NCBI GenBank assembly: GCA_015680685.1
Contig: MNCI01038112.1
Location: 211,432 to 275,431 of the forward strand
DNA length: 64,000 nucleotides
Source of the DNA: Gnetum montanum
Taxonomy: Eukaryota > Streptophyta > Gnetopsida > Gnetales > Gnetaceae
Reading direction: 5' to 3'
The position numbers were made by a program, and so were the translations under genes. Positions 19,863-32,134 of the stretch are shown piece by piece. Position 1 is the stretch's first letter. Every line of letters starts with the position of its first letter. The notes under the pieces were generated by a model. That model was not told where the DNA came from. It was given only the letters and a program-made list of their open reading frames with translations, and did no database searches.

Positions 19863-21506
19863 GCCCCTTGTGGACTTTGCTAACTATTTACTGTGCTTGA
19901 TCATTATTAATGTAGGTTAGCAATACCCCATCGAAAGAGCATCTACAGAGAGTACTATATCCGATGATGACGTATTGCCTAGCACGCTTGCGCACTACAT
20001 CTTTTTGTGCATGTGTTAGCTCGTGTGGTGGTTCGCCATGTAGAAGGTAAGTCTTAATGTTGTCATACCATTCTAGCATTCCCTCCATGTTTAATGAAGA
20101 AAGCTGCATTGCTTAAATGACCGGGTCTGTACATTCCATCATTAAAGTGGGCCAAGTGGCAAAAAAGTGTGGTGGCACGTTTAATGCCAATGTTGCCAGT
20201 GCATCGGCCACAACGTTTTCGTTACACGGCACGTGTGAGGCATTGATTGTCACAAATTGTTTCAGGAGATCTTTAGCCATATCATAGTAGGGTTGTAGAT
20301 GCATAGCTTTGCAGGCGTAGACTCCTGTGATTTGATTGATGACGAGCATCGAATCGCCTCGGATCATAGGTGTTGAACGTTGCGTTCTCTAGCTATCAAC
20401 AATCCTTTGAAGAGCCCCTCATACTCTACTACATTGTTTGTACAAGGGAAGGCCAAGCGGTAAGCCAATGGATGCACATCCTCAGGGGAAAGTGTAATAC
20501 CAGCAGCAACACTGCCGCCTCTAGTAGTTGAAGCTCTGTCAAAGTATAATGTTGCTTCAAGTCCTGTTGATACAGGGCTTAAACTATGTACATGCTCATC
20601 TGGAAATTATGGCTCTATTGTAGCATGATCTTTAATAGGTGATGTCGCTAGCTGGTTAGTTATAGCCTGACCTTTGGTGGATGATTGGTCAACATAATGT
20701 AAATCAAATTCGGATATGATAGCTTTCTAGTGAGCTATCCTACTACTCTCATACAAGTTGTTTGAGATAGCCTGCAGAACGTTTTTTTTACAAATTATGT
20801 TGACCTCACTGCGGAAAAGATAATGCCTATATTTTTTAACTGCAAAAACCAATGCCAAATAGTTACGCTCCACTTCATTGTACCTTGTTTCATACACAAA
20901 TAGAGCATGACTGAGGTAATAAATAGGGGCTTCTAACCCATCGTTCCTTTTTTGGCAAGGTAACGTAGCTATAGACACATCTGAGTTTGCTAGATAAATG
21001 TAAAAAGGCTGATCCCTTTGTGGCGGGAAAATAGTTGGTAAGTGTTGTAGCTCCCTTTTTAAGTCGTCAAATGTATGCTAGCAGTCATTGGTCTATTCAA
21101 AATTAACACCCTTCTTGAGGAGATGTTGCATGGGATGTAATTTATCTGTTAACTTCAAAATGAACCGCCTGATAAATTGTAGTTTGCCCTACAACCCACG
21201 TAATTCCTTAAGGTTTGTAGGTGGCGTTAACTCAACGATGGATTTAACCTTGTTAGGATCGACTTGGATGCCAGTCTCTGATACTTAAAACCCCAACACG
21301 CATCTGGTCTTGACTCCGAACACACATTTCTTTGGGTTGAGTCATAAGTCGTGTTTGAGACATCGTTTAAGGACTAACTTCAAGTCTTCTAAATGATCTT
21401 ATGACTTTATAGATTTGACAGCTATGTCATCTACATACTCATTCAATCTCCCTATGAGGTAGTCGCTAAAGATGTATGTTATGGCTCATTAATACGTTGC
21501 CCTGAT

Positions 21507-21598
21507 GTTTTTTAGCCCAAAAGGCATCATAGTGTAACAGAAAGTCCCCCANCGTTTTTTAGCCCAAAAGGCATCATAGTGTAACAGAAAGTCCCCCA
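21507..21598. other. N-containing duplicate join (45 bp x 2)
   Basis: The 45 bases 21507-21551 recur at 21554-21598 around N at 21552 plus one base. It lies in the RT domain near the FGLKN block. Confidence 0.9.
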
Positions 21599-22342
21599 AG
21601 GCGTCATGAATGTTGTGGTCAATTGATGTTCTGGGTTAATACGAATTTGATTATAACCTAAGAAACCATTCATAAAGGATAGAAGCACGTGATCGGCTAT
21701 TGTATCAATCAATTGGTCGATACTCGGTAATGGGAAATTGTCCTCAATCATGGCTTTGTTGAGATCCCAAAAGTCTATGCAGATGCGTATGCCTCCCGTT
21801 TTCTTAGTAAAAACTATGATGTTGGACACCCAGTCTGAGTAATCAACCACGCGAATGAAACCAGCCTGATATAGCTTGGTGATTTCATTACACACTACTA
21901 GCATGATTTATAGCTTAATCTTTCATGCCTTCTGTCTAATTGCTTTGATGCATGGGTCTAAAATTATGTTATGTTGTATTAATCTTGGGTCTAATCCCGA
22001 CATGTCTTCATATGACCACACAAATACAGTAGCGTTATTTTGGAGCACTTGCATTATGCCACTCTGTGTCTATTGGTCTATAAGGGAACTAACCCTGAGA
22101 GTTTTATTTTTTCCTTTATGTGTAACCATAAGGATCTCGTTGAGAGGGTCCTTGGTCACATCACCAGCCTCTAGGTCCAGAGTTCGGGCCAGATGTTCTG
22201 GCTAATCTGGGCATATTTTTGATGTTGCTATCCTTGCGTCACAAAGGGAAGGGTCTATTTTTATTAGCGTGTAATTAAGCTATCTAATGGTCTCCCTATA
22301 TGGGCCTATTAAGGTTAAGGGTGTGGATAAATCTGCCTCCAT

Positions 22343-22891
22343 TTGCGACTCGCCCTGTAAAAAATGCCAAAAATGGAAGTTGTACATTATTTTTCTGCGT
22401 CAAGGTTGCATATTAAAGAGGCTTCCAGTTTAAGGTCTTAGTGGACCGTTACAAATATGCACAATTTATAAAACGATGATGAGCTAGGCTTCCTAGATGC
22501 TAGCGTATGAAATAAGATGAAAGATGCGACGTGGCGTGTCTAGCGTGTTGTGAAATTTGAATCTTTGTATAGACCGTAGTTAATGCGGTTGGATTACGAG
22601 ATGATAAATTATGTATTAGTTTAGGGTTGTTTTGGACCATGATCCATACGATATCTACAAAATTAATGCCCTGGTCTTCATGTTTCATGTCATACTGACA
22701 CCAGCATTTTAGGAAAGTTCCACATCGATCGGGCAGAAAGAAAAGTTAGCTTTAAGCATTTTGTTTATTAACCGGTGGCTCATACTCAAAACAGGTTACA
22801 AATATCATGAATTTGGATCTGGCTATAGCAGAAAAGGAGTGGAAGCAAGGCGTAAATAGATGATTTTGTGAAAACTCTTTCGATTGCAACT
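22343..22891. promoter_or_regulatory. Junction ii of TAT-2: acceptor-like site and single TTAAACT unit
   Basis: On the - strand GGCATTTTTTACAG/GG (about 22356-22369) precedes the pol ATG by about 13 bases and resembles a splice acceptor. One unit (aagcctctttaatatg... with ggtccactaagaccttaaac, about 22424-22450, -) remains of the array. The rest shows nothing clear, and no TATA box for the antisense gene is evident. Confidence 0.45.
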
Positions 22892-23109
22892 ATGGCACCA
22901 AAGGTTAAAGGGAAGAATGCTAAACTGGCAAAGATTGACAAAGTGTAGGAGAGTTTGCAGCGGGCTTCGCAGGCTAGAGTCGAGGCTCAGGAAGTTACTC
23001 TGCTTAACCGTTAAGTCGTCGTCCACTCTTTTACACTATTGTTATATTTGTTGTAGCATTGTAGTTATATGTATTTTTCTGAATGTGCATGTTGCGTTGA
23101 GTGTTAATA

Positions 23110-23480
23110 TCTGTTTACGAAAACTAAGCTATTGTGGTTTGCGATATTACCTTTGTCTTCACTGTTGGAGACGAACCTCATATTGTTACGAGGGTTTAGG
23201 TAACATTGAGTAATACTGGGCAAACGTAGTGTATAATCGAAAAATCTAGGTATTGTACCTATGGGTAGCATAATCAGGGTTTTGTTTTCTTTTCCTTCAT
23301 TCCCGTAATAGTTACATGTTACGCTAGAGTAATACGCAGTGTTGCTTTCATCGTCGTTGTCAGAGACAGACCTTGAGCTGTTGCAAGGGTTTGGGCAGTT
23401 CTGGCCATGCGTTTCCAGTGGAATCTGTAATTTTCTGGGAATTAGAAGAACCCTATTGTAGCATGATGAATGTTCATGTC
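23110..23480 (+). repeat. Tandem diverged units of about 180 bp in intron 1 of the antisense gene
   Basis: Two related segments (ttgtcttcactgttggagac near 23150 and the cgtcgttgtcagagacagac region near 23340) include the following gagctgttgcaagggttt-like string. TAT-3 has two such units in the same intron. Confidence 0.5.
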
Positions 23481-24459
23481 TAAATGTTTTGCCTAATAGT
23501 AATACGTGTTCATTGTGCAGTATTATGTTAAAGCCCGTCCTAATCATTTTAGACATCATAGGCATTCTATGCTGCATGCATGTTCCTACGGCCAATGTTC
23601 CTCCTTCTCATGCTCGTATAAAGGAGGAGGCGGTGTGGTTCCGAAGGGGTGCACAGGGGTTTTTGCAGTTTTTGCTTTGTAATTATAGCATAATCGTGTA
23701 GTCGTATCTACCAGGTGATGTAGCTACTGCTATTTTGGAGACGCTACTAGTTGGTTCAACACAGAGCATCTTGGCGTTCCTGACAAACAGCATGATTGAA
23801 ACTGTGCAGGTGCAAGATCGTGAACAAAGCGCCAAAGGTTTGAGGCATTTGAGCTGGGTCTGGGAGATGCCTAGATTCAACTGTTATCATGCCTACAATA
23901 CTCTGTTCGTGGCCCATCACCTCACAACCGACTTCCAGAACCCACCTGGTACCGTGTATTACGTAGGTGGGTAAGAATTTAGATTTGTGTCCTTTCGATG
24001 TGTGGAAACACGCTAACTACTATTTAAATTTACGTTGAGCATAAAGATTTCACTCATCTTCCATGATGTAGATTCTTCATCAATGACATCGGTCTCCTGG
24101 GCGATAATGATACATTGTCATTGACTGAAAGGGCTATAAGTGAATTTACCTCTATTAGCAACGTACGGGCCGCTGTCATGGGACAACTAGCGTTCGAAAT
24201 TCCAAAATACCCAACCTGCTATGCTGACTTCTTTTCTAGATGTAGAAATCTTGGATGGCTCGATACGAAATGGACCTTGGATCCTCCCTTCACTATCGTA
24301 GACGTGCAAAGGAAAATCCCTCCGTTTCCTTTACCATTCAGACCTGGTAAACTCTATTATGATGCTGAATTATATCAATGTTATCAGTTAGTGATGATAT
24401 ATGAAGTTGTCTCATTTTTTGTTACCTCAGCTTAACTATTATTTTATGTGAGTAGTCAG

Positions 24460-25494
24460 TGAATCACGGGAGATCACAATCATGGCTTCTGGTCGCGAGG
24501 CGAGAAATCTCTTTTTCCGCTATGGTGATATAAAGGAGACACAATGTTGGCTTGACCATAGAGCGGCCCCAGTTGTTTTGACCAATAACCTTTGGGAGGC
24601 TGGACTGATGGACCTCTTCTTGGCCATAACCCCTGATGTTATTACAGGTGAGATGTTGACCTTATTCAACTCCTTTAGTGAAGAAGCTGAGCATCTCTGC
24701 ATACGCATGTGTAAATTTTGACATCAACGCTCAGTTGTTCGCCGATCTCTTTGGGGTTCCCTCCGATGGCTTTCCTATAGAGGAAAAGATGAAGAGGAGC
24801 ACTAAGTACTAGGAAGAGATAGAGGAGTGGCTAGGGGTTAAGAAGAAGGCTAAAGGAATTCCTGCCAATGGGATCGAGTTGGAAGTGGCCAACACCATTT
24901 GCCCCCTTTTCTGAGCCTGGGCCTTCCATAAGATCCTCTCCCAAGGGAGATTCCTCACTATCGAGCAGGCCCAAATTATGCAAGAGGTTATGGAGGAGGG
25001 GACGTGATTCAATTGGGTCAGCTATTTTGCCAAAGGCCTGGGCGTTGAAATGGTCAATCTTCGTAAGAAGCTTGAGTCCCATTTCAATGTGCATTTTTTC
25101 TTTTTCATAGCTTGCTTCCGACATTTTGTCGAGTTTCTGGTAGTCCAAAGAAATGGAGTCTGGGTGCAGCAGGACCATAGCCAAATTTCTAAACCGTGGA
25201 TTTCCCATGTTTTCAGCACTATCCGGTCACAAAACCCTCCTGAAGGAATCGGGAAGTCGTTGTCAGTAACGACTAGAAACATGGTGGCACCTCGAACATG
25301 GGGTCAAGATAGCGTGGGTGGTGCGCTCCCCTTCTACACTAGCAATGCATCGAGGGGGAAGTGCCTGGCAACTGAGATTGTGGACTCGTCGATGCCACGG
25401 AAGAAACCTTGTTTGACCGAGGACCCTATCGAGCCAGCGAGTGGTGTGAGGCAGAAGATGCAGGTCAGGTTTCTTAGGAGTAATCCTCTAGCAG
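24460..25494 (+). pseudogene. Antisense gene TAT-2, exon 4
   Basis: Acceptor gtagtcag at 24459, donor gcag/gtaagc at 25494. It holds the LFADLFGVPSDG and FRHFVEFLVVQ blocks shared with TAT-1 exon 4. The frame changes near 24720 and 24850-25060, and stops are present. Confidence 0.7.
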
Positions 25495-26131
25495 GTAAGC
25501 AAAGAAATGTGCTAATAATTACAGTTATGTTGTGTATAGATACTTTTGTGTTGCATAATATTTGTTGAACTCCTGTGTTAACTGAGGATGTTGTGTGACA
25601 GCGAAGGAGAAGGCTGTGGAAAGGTTAACCCTTGAAATAGGGGCTATGGTCTTGTGGTGCGAGGAAGAGGCCCCGCTTTGGAAGAAGAGGCTCCAGTCGA
25701 AAAGGCAAGCAGCGTGCAGGTCCCTGCGTGCGAGAAGGGAGCAAAAGTGGAAGATGCCAAAGTCCTTTCGGCCAATACAAGAAGAGGTAAATGATTTATG
25801 ACTTAGTGAGGTTAACTTTTATAGCATACTAAACTCTAGACAATTACTTCTAGAGGTTATACTGGTCATCATAATGTCTTAGTTATGTCATTATATGGAA
25901 CTCGTTCTGCATCATAGGTGACCAGGACGTACACTTGTCAACAGTGGTGACTCGATCCTAGGGCGAATTTCCTAATAAATTTGCCTTTATGGAAGTCGTC
26001 GTCCAAGATATGATTGGTCCCTTAGAGCAAATTGATCTTGAAGCGGGTACACCACAATCATTACGTAGAAGTTGTTCCATTGTGGTATTATGTTATCTAA
26101 TTATGCCGAACCGCCATTTTATGTTATTAGG

Positions 26132-26942
26132 AGCTCAACTCAAATGGGATCCGTAGCCTATTGATGTAGATGCCATCGAACCCTCATTGGAAGCGACTAT
26201 CGTGCTGCATAACATTTATGACGAGATGCGTAAATGTGCTATACGCTCAACTCGCTCCTTATGAGAATGTCAGAGCGTAAACGAAGACCTTTGGAAGAGA
26301 CTGCAAAGGTCGGAGAAGGAGAGGGTGGCTCTAGGTGATGAAGTGGGGGATTTGAGGTCACGAAAAGAATTCCTGCAAGCTCAGGGGACGAGCAATAAGG
26401 ACTGGCAGACGACTGTTGTAGACTATGCCCGTTATCGGATGATCATCCAAAATAGTGTCCAGACCAGCCATGAACTGGTCGAGCAGAGGATGCAAATGGA
26501 TCTCCTAGCTCAGAAAAATCAAGACTGGAAGGACTTTAGCGTGAGTGTGCAAGAATGGGGGTAGATGCAGAAAGACCATAAATATGTCTATAAGCAAGAA
26601 CACTGCCTATCATCAACATTACAGGGACTCTGTCGTTAAGGCTCAGTCTCTTCGACTATTCCTCAACGTAATTGGTGCTTCCAGTGCATTTGAAAGGTTT
26701 CAAGAGCAAGTGATGGTAAGTGCTTCCCCAGAAAGGGAAATGACTCTTCCTAGGGGGAGACAACTGTCCCTTCCTTCTTCCCTGAACCACCTCGATGGAC
26801 TCCTGTGGAGAAAGGGAAGGTCAAGGCTGGAGCTAATCTAGGAGATGCGGTTTGGTCTGAGCTTACCAAGGACGAAATTATGCAACGTCTGTGGGTTGGC
26901 TTAGAACAAATCCCGTTTGCTACTGATGTAGGACTTTCATAG
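26132..26942 (+). pseudogene. Antisense gene TAT-2, exon 7: coiled coil
   Basis: Acceptor tgttattag at 26131, donor cttcatag/gtgagt at 26942. The opening (AQLKWDP) and QDWKDF block match TAT-1 exon 7; stops and a frame change near 26560 break it. Confidence 0.7.
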
Positions 26943-27280
26943 GTGAGTTGTTGTTTTATTACACTTTTCGTCATACCTAGTTTTGATCGCAATGTCAATA
27001 TGCATGTTATGTCTAATTGCAGGAACGACCTAAGGAGGTTCCTCAGCGAGATGAACATAATGTGGATAACGGTCCTCACGAAGAGGGTTTGCAAGGGACA
27101 GAGCGTAATGGTGATGATCAATGCCATGGCGAGCAACCTCATGCAGAAGAGCCTAGCAGGGACGGCCACTTTCACGAAAAAATGCCACCTGAAAAATGTG
27201 GCCCCTATGAGGATGATTTGCTCAAAGTAGAGATGGAGCTAAGGGATACAGGCAACAGTGGGGATAAAGGAGATGCATAG

Positions 27281-27419
27281 TGTGGCTGTATTAGCCACAG
27301 TTCATTTTTTTTATGATGGGACGAAACAAAAGACAATATTTTTCTTTAACACTTTAATGCAAATTTGGTCTGAATTTAATGTTCTTTTGTTGTTTTCGTT
27401 TTATGCAAGCATAAATGAA
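27281..27419. other. Spacer after the antisense gene of TAT-2
   Basis: T-rich, with a possible polyadenylation region on the + strand. Nothing else is seen. Confidence 0.3.
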
Positions 27420-27860
27420 TATTTTTTGAAGCTATGACAAACCGCAGATAGTTTTAAGTGTGTAGCATAAATGAAGTTACTAGTTTAAAGCCATTGCAGG
27501 CCACTAGGTAATTCAAGTGCAAAGCGTAAATGAGATCGCTAGTTTTAGGCCGTTTCGAACCTTTGACTAGTTCAAGTATAAATTGTGATTTAAATAGGTA
27601 GTTTTAAGGCCATTGCGGGCCATGGATAGTTTAAGGCCATTTCGGGCCATGGATAGTTTAAGGCCATTTCGGGCCCTGGATAGTTTAAGGCCATTTTGGG
27701 TCCTGGATAGTTTAAGGCCATTTTGGGCCCTTGCTATATGTGTGGAAGAATAAAATAAATAACACTAAGTCGCCAGTTTTAAGCCCTGGCAGGCTGCAAT
27801 TAATTTTAGGCCATTTCGGGCCATGGGTAATTCAAGCCTAAAGCATACATGATTAGTTTT
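27420..27860 (-). repeat. TTAAACT-unit array, junction i of TAT-2
   Basis: On the + strand, units of about 30 bp (agtttaaggccatttcgggcc and variants), the densest run at 27600-27735. On the - strand this is GGCCCGAAATGGCCTTAAACT, the same unit as in TAT-1 junctions i and ii. Confidence 0.85.
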
Positions 27861-28099
27861 AGATAAAGTTAAGAGTAACAAAGACAGCTGGTGGAAGCGT
27901 AAAAAATATAAGCATAAACGTAAATGAGAATAGCTGGTGGAAGCGTAAAAATATATGTGTAAATGTAATTAGTGTTTGTAAAGCAAAAATAGGATAGCTT
28001 ATTTGTAAGCAAAAATAGGATAGCTAATGAAAAAGTACATGTAAACTACATGGCAGTTAGATAACTAGATTTACTTGCTAAGTTTGTAATTGCTTCCTA
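27861..28099. other. AT-rich spacer between unit array and protease of TAT-2
   Basis: It holds short repeats of 'agctggtggaagcgtaaaaatat' and 'aaaaataggatagct'. No gene. Confidence 0.4.
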
Positions 28100-29040
28100 A
28101 TTGCTTTTATTTTTGGTGACGCGTAAAGACGAGGGGATTTATGACCTTTTTCCTTCACGCCACAATCTTCCTTTTAGAATGGTAGTTCAGCCCAAGTTAG
28201 GCTGTCATCGGCCACTATTTCGGCTTGTTCGAGTATTTGGACAGGGGACTGATCTTCAGGCATTTCGATTTCTGACCCCTGTTCCGTTTCTATGTTATTA
28301 ACAGCCTAAGGGGTTATTTCATCATCATGGATGACCACTTCTCCTCCTGCGTAGGGTAGATGGATCTCCTGATGGATAGGTGATGAAACGACCCTCAATT
28401 AAGCCAGCCAAGATCTCCCCAGGATCAAGTTGAAGCCAGGCATCTCCTCGATGATAATAAACATTGTGTCTATGGGGAACTGCTCCCCTACCACAAAGTT
28501 GATGTGAACCATCCCTTTAACTTGCACTTGTGCCCTGTTGAATGACTTTACGACATTATGGTAGGACTGATCTGATTGATCAAACCTAACTTATCCACTA
28601 TGGGATATGGAATGACATTAGTGGCCGCCCCATCATCTACATGTACTCTCGGAATTCAGTGTTGGCCAACCTGGATGATGATGAACATGGACACTGTTGT
28701 CACCTAACCCTTCTCTAGGTCATCCTTAATGGATTCATCGCGAAAGGTCAACAAGGAAGGCACAGGCTTCTCAGCTGCGAAAGAAATCATAATGGAATGA
28801 ATTGCTTCTTCATCTACTGGCAGGCTCTCATCCACGAGTATGGATGTTAGCATACGAACCATAGCCTCACGATGTTTTTGTGACGTCATGAGTAAGTCAT
28901 AAAGGCTCAATGTTGTATTTTTTTGTTTTAGAGCCAGTTTGACTTGCGTAAAGGCATCGAAGAGATCCTGCCCACGATCGAGCTACCTATCACTCTTTAC
29001 CTCTTCCATTCTCCCTAAGAGACAAATTTCTCGAGGAGGA
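28100..29040 (-). pseudogene. TAT-2 protease region
   Basis: 28910-28704 is open (MSLYDLLMTSQKHREAMVRM), matching TAT-1. The active-site box (HVDDGAATNVIPYP, about 28650-28610) again has DDGAA. Stops and frameshifts follow through the flap and LILGRPW region. Confidence 0.8.
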
Positions 29041-31878
29041 GTAACATTTGGTCGAAGGCTGTGTTTCTTTTGGCTAGGAGGAGATGGTTGTGTTTGCGTA
29101 ACTTCGTCATTTTAGAAAATGGGTCCAAGGGTACAGAATCGAGGGGTTTAGGCTTGGGAAACCCCAGCGTAAGATAGTCCTTGGCTGTACCAGTTGTCAT
29201 ACCTCCTTCTCCTTTTCTGTTAAGTTGGGATCGGGAGATTGACTTGAAGGTTTGCCCCTGCACAAGAGGGGTGGTTGATGGTTTTGGCACCCTAATGACA
29301 AAGGGTGCCTTAGGCGTAGGCGTGGGCTGAGTCGCAACTTTACTGACAGCGGGCTGTCGAGAAATTATCTGAGAAGGGGCTTGAAGGATAAAAGGTTGCC
29401 TTGGAGCACCNGTTATCTGAGAAGGGGCTTGAAGGATAAAAGGTTGCCTTGGAGCACCACTTGTCGATGCAGATGGATCTGCTATTTGGGGCGAGCGAGG
29501 ATACGTTCACAACATGAAAGGCTGCTTCGGCTATGCCCGATTATCGCCCTATGCTCCTACCACATTGATTGTGTACCCTACGTTATTTGCATTTAATGGG
29601 TCTTGGTACACATGCATGGCTTGGTTTTCTAGGCGAGCTGGACTACTGCTATCTAAGATCAGGTCACCTTGATCAATCATATGTTGAATGTCATCTTTCA
29701 ATGCCCAGCAGTAATCCATGTCATGACCACACAATTGATGGTAGTCATAAAATCGATCTAGTCTAAAGTTCTTGGGAACTGGCGGTTCATTAGGTTGGGC
29801 CAAGGAGGGGTTCTTGAGTAACTCACAATGGCGCCTATGACATTTCAGAGCCTCCTCGGACACCACCTTGTGTCGAATATGACCGATTCCCAGTAATTGC
29901 TTCAGAAGTTCTGAAGGCTTCACAGGTAGAGTTGTGTAATTTGAGCGATCCTTACGCTCAAATTTTGGCCTTGGTTGTGGAGTTACTTTGGGGGCGAAAG
30001 GAGCTTCTTGATTGGAGTCATTTGAGCTAGTTGTCGACTTGGCAGGCTTCACAATTTTTTTCTTGTTGTTGTTGTTTTTCTTCTTGGCCCCCTCGGCAAC
30101 CGCCGCTACTGTCGTTGTGGTAGCTTTGCTTTTATCCTTGCCCTTGCTATGGGCATTTTTGTAGACTACATACGTCGGATCCTTACTAGCCTCCGCAGCA
30201 TCCTGGATGCTCTTAGTCTAAGCAAAGGCTTGGCTGAGGGAATGGGGAGCGAGATAATACAGCTTAAACTTGATAAAGTCGTTGACCGCTCCCTTGAAGA
30301 TTTCCAGTAGATGGGCTTCCGCGATGGGTTCGTGGATTTCATTCAAAGTAGTGCTCCACTGTTGTATAAACTTTTGAACCGACTTGAGCGGGTCTTGCTT
30401 GACTCCCATAAGCTGGTCCAACGTGACCTCCGACTTCAGATTGTATTTGAAATGAGTCACAAACTCAATTAACATCTCTTCCAAAGTTGAGATGGAAACA
30501 CATGGGAGTGCTCAATACCAGTCCAGAGCTTTGCCCGTTAAGGACATAGCAAAGACATGGATTATAGTATGCGTCCATTGTTACAGTAATAAGGACTCTA
30601 ACCTGAAAGTGACGAGGTGGGCGTTGGGATCACCTTCCCCATTATATTTTGTAAAATGGGGAAGGGGCATCCTAGGTGGCAACGACAAGACAGGGAGTAC
30701 TGGACTAATAGGATCGTCATGGTAGAAATCCATGACTTGTACCATGTCAGAACTAGCAGCTTTGAGATGCTTGACCTCTTCTATAAGGGTCTGAATGAGC
30801 TAGAAGGCTTGGTCCAGACCCGTAGACAACAAGGTTATTTGTGGAACGGCAGGAGGGGCCACATCGGGTGGCCAGAGGTGGCAGCTTGGCCGATGGTTGG
30901 TGCTAACGAGATGGTCCTTGTAGGCAGTCCCGCTTGTGGCTTCCACCATTCAGTAGTTGGTGCGGATGGGGCAACCACCATTGGTTGCGCTATCGAATAT
31001 GCTGTTTGTGTAGCCGAGGGCACAAACAACGATCCTACAACTAGGTTTAGCACTTGCAGGACCTAGCTTTGATGATGGGGATGATGGGGCATTTGCGCAG
31101 GATGCACAATGAGTGGCATATTGGGAGCCCACCATGCTGTGGTGGCAGGCCCTATCGTGTGAGTCGGGATCTAGGTTGGTGTTGTAGGTAATTGCGATGT
31201 AGGTATCACGTGCACATGCGGTGACATAGGCGCAAGTGCACGATGAGATGGGTTAGGTAATTGCACCTACTGAGGAATAATTTACGATGGACCATTACCC
31301 GGGAAGATAGTCGGAGAGAGAAAATGTATGTGCGATGAGTGTGGGACTCGATTAGTATTGGATAATGTCAGGGGCATGGTAACCATGAATAATGGATTTA
31401 CGCAGGACATCGTGGAGGGAGGGGCCATGACGAAATTAGCATGACCGCCTCCTTCAGAGTGGGAGTCTAGATCATCTTGCTCATCATGAAGCGTTTCATC
31501 GCGAAACAACTCCTCCAGTTGTTCTGGTGACCTCTTAGCCATCAACATTTGATCTAGGATCCACTTTTGTTGGTCTGTTAGGGGCACAGTGATGTTAGGT
31601 GAAGGAATAAATTCCTTCCTGTTGCAGTATATGAACTCGTATTCTCGTTTTTCTTCGAGTTCTTGTGGATACATGGGCAGGTTTACTACTAGTTTAGCAC
31701 AGAGGAAATTGTAGTGTTCTCTATGCTGAGTGTGTCCCTCAAGCTCTTTGTTTTGAATCCTGAGGGAGCGGCGCAGTCACACTAGACTAGTTGGCGGCTC
31801 GACCACTAGAAGTGTAACTTGCATGGTCCAAGGGTTCTCGAGGTTGGCAGTGTCAACAGCTGTAGTTGATGTAGTCAT
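29041..31878 (-). pseudogene. TAT-2 gag and proline-rich linker
   Basis: The start is ATG 31878 (MTTSTTAVDTANLENPW), matched by TAT-4 at 41186. Segments in different frames: N-terminal (31674-31282), central retrotransposon-gag region (30484-30218, QFIQQWSTTLNEI, about 30360), C-terminal (30052-29549) with knuckle YDYHQLCGHDMDYC in which the first Cys is Tyr. The linker has APFVIRVP and QPFILQAP boxes. An N-duplicate lies at 29365-29458. Confidence 0.8.
29365..29458. other. N-containing duplicate join (46 bp x 2)
   Basis: Bases 29365-29410 recur at 29413-29458 around N at 29411 plus one base, inside the proline-rich linker. It should not be read as a true extra repeat box. Confidence 0.9.
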
Positions 31879-32110
31879 TCTCTACATGGTTGGTAAATAA
31901 TGGTAATAAGAATAACGATTGTAGGGGCAAAGGCAAACTAAGATAATAATCGGGGCTTTCTATCTTCTAGGATTCCAAAGGAATCGTCGCAGTGACCGAT
32001 CTGCACCACACAATCTCGTAAACAACCTCGGAGGTATTATGTTTACGTTGATTGACAATGGGTACAGATAGCTTACAAGACTACTCGTAAAATATGGATC
32101 GGATATGCTG
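31879..32110 (-). other. TAT-2 leader between PBS and gag
   Basis: Untranslated leader. It holds one copy of the unit that is present three times in TAT-4 (41247-41725). Confidence 0.65.
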
Positions 32111-32128
32111 GCCCTCCTTCTAGCACCA
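32111..32128 (-). promoter_or_regulatory. TAT-2 primer binding site
   Basis: On the - strand TGGTGCTAGAAGGAGGGC, starting 6 nt after the 5' LTR end. TGG pairs with the CCA of a tRNA. TAT-4 has TGGAGCTAGAAGGAGGGC at the same spacing. The tRNA species was not determined. Confidence 0.8.
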
Positions 32129-32134
32129 GAAAAC

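Larger units (their letters stand above)
18786..22342 (-). pseudogene. pol: TAT-2 pol: RT, RNase H, second RNase H, integrase
   Basis: The start is ATG 22342 (MEADLSTPLTLIGPY), matching TAT-3 MDEGLLAPLALTGPY. RT about 22000-21000 (ICIDFWDLN, FPLPSIDQLID, intact YVDD at 21437-21426), RNase H about 20978-20727, second RNase H about 20560-20110, integrase about 20000-18800. Integrase has WGLDIIGP, but the second Asp is Asn (TNNGPQF). Two assembly duplications with N lie inside (19769-19862, 21507-21598). Several stops and frame breaks occur. The annotated end is approximate. Confidence 0.85.
22892..27280 (+). pseudogene. Antisense gene carried by TAT-2 (unknown function)
   Basis: It lies opposite to TAT-2 transcription, between RT and protease, exactly as in TAT-1. 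Likely exons: 22892-about 22990 (basic MAPKVKGKNAKLAKID), about 23612-23970, 24072-24346, 24460-25494, 25602-25786, about 25919-26048, 26132-26942 and 27023-27280. Most borders fit GT-AG and match those of TAT-1, down to the split Gly codon before [DA]QL[RK]WDP at the start of exon 7. Stops (near 22945, 23700, 24810, 24914, 26562) and frame breaks show decay. The last exon is acidic and ends GDA-stop, as TAT-1 ends LDA-stop. Confidence 0.75.

Noticed and set aside
30617-31066. 149-codon + strand frame
   Set aside because: It is a shadow of TAT-2 gag on the - strand.
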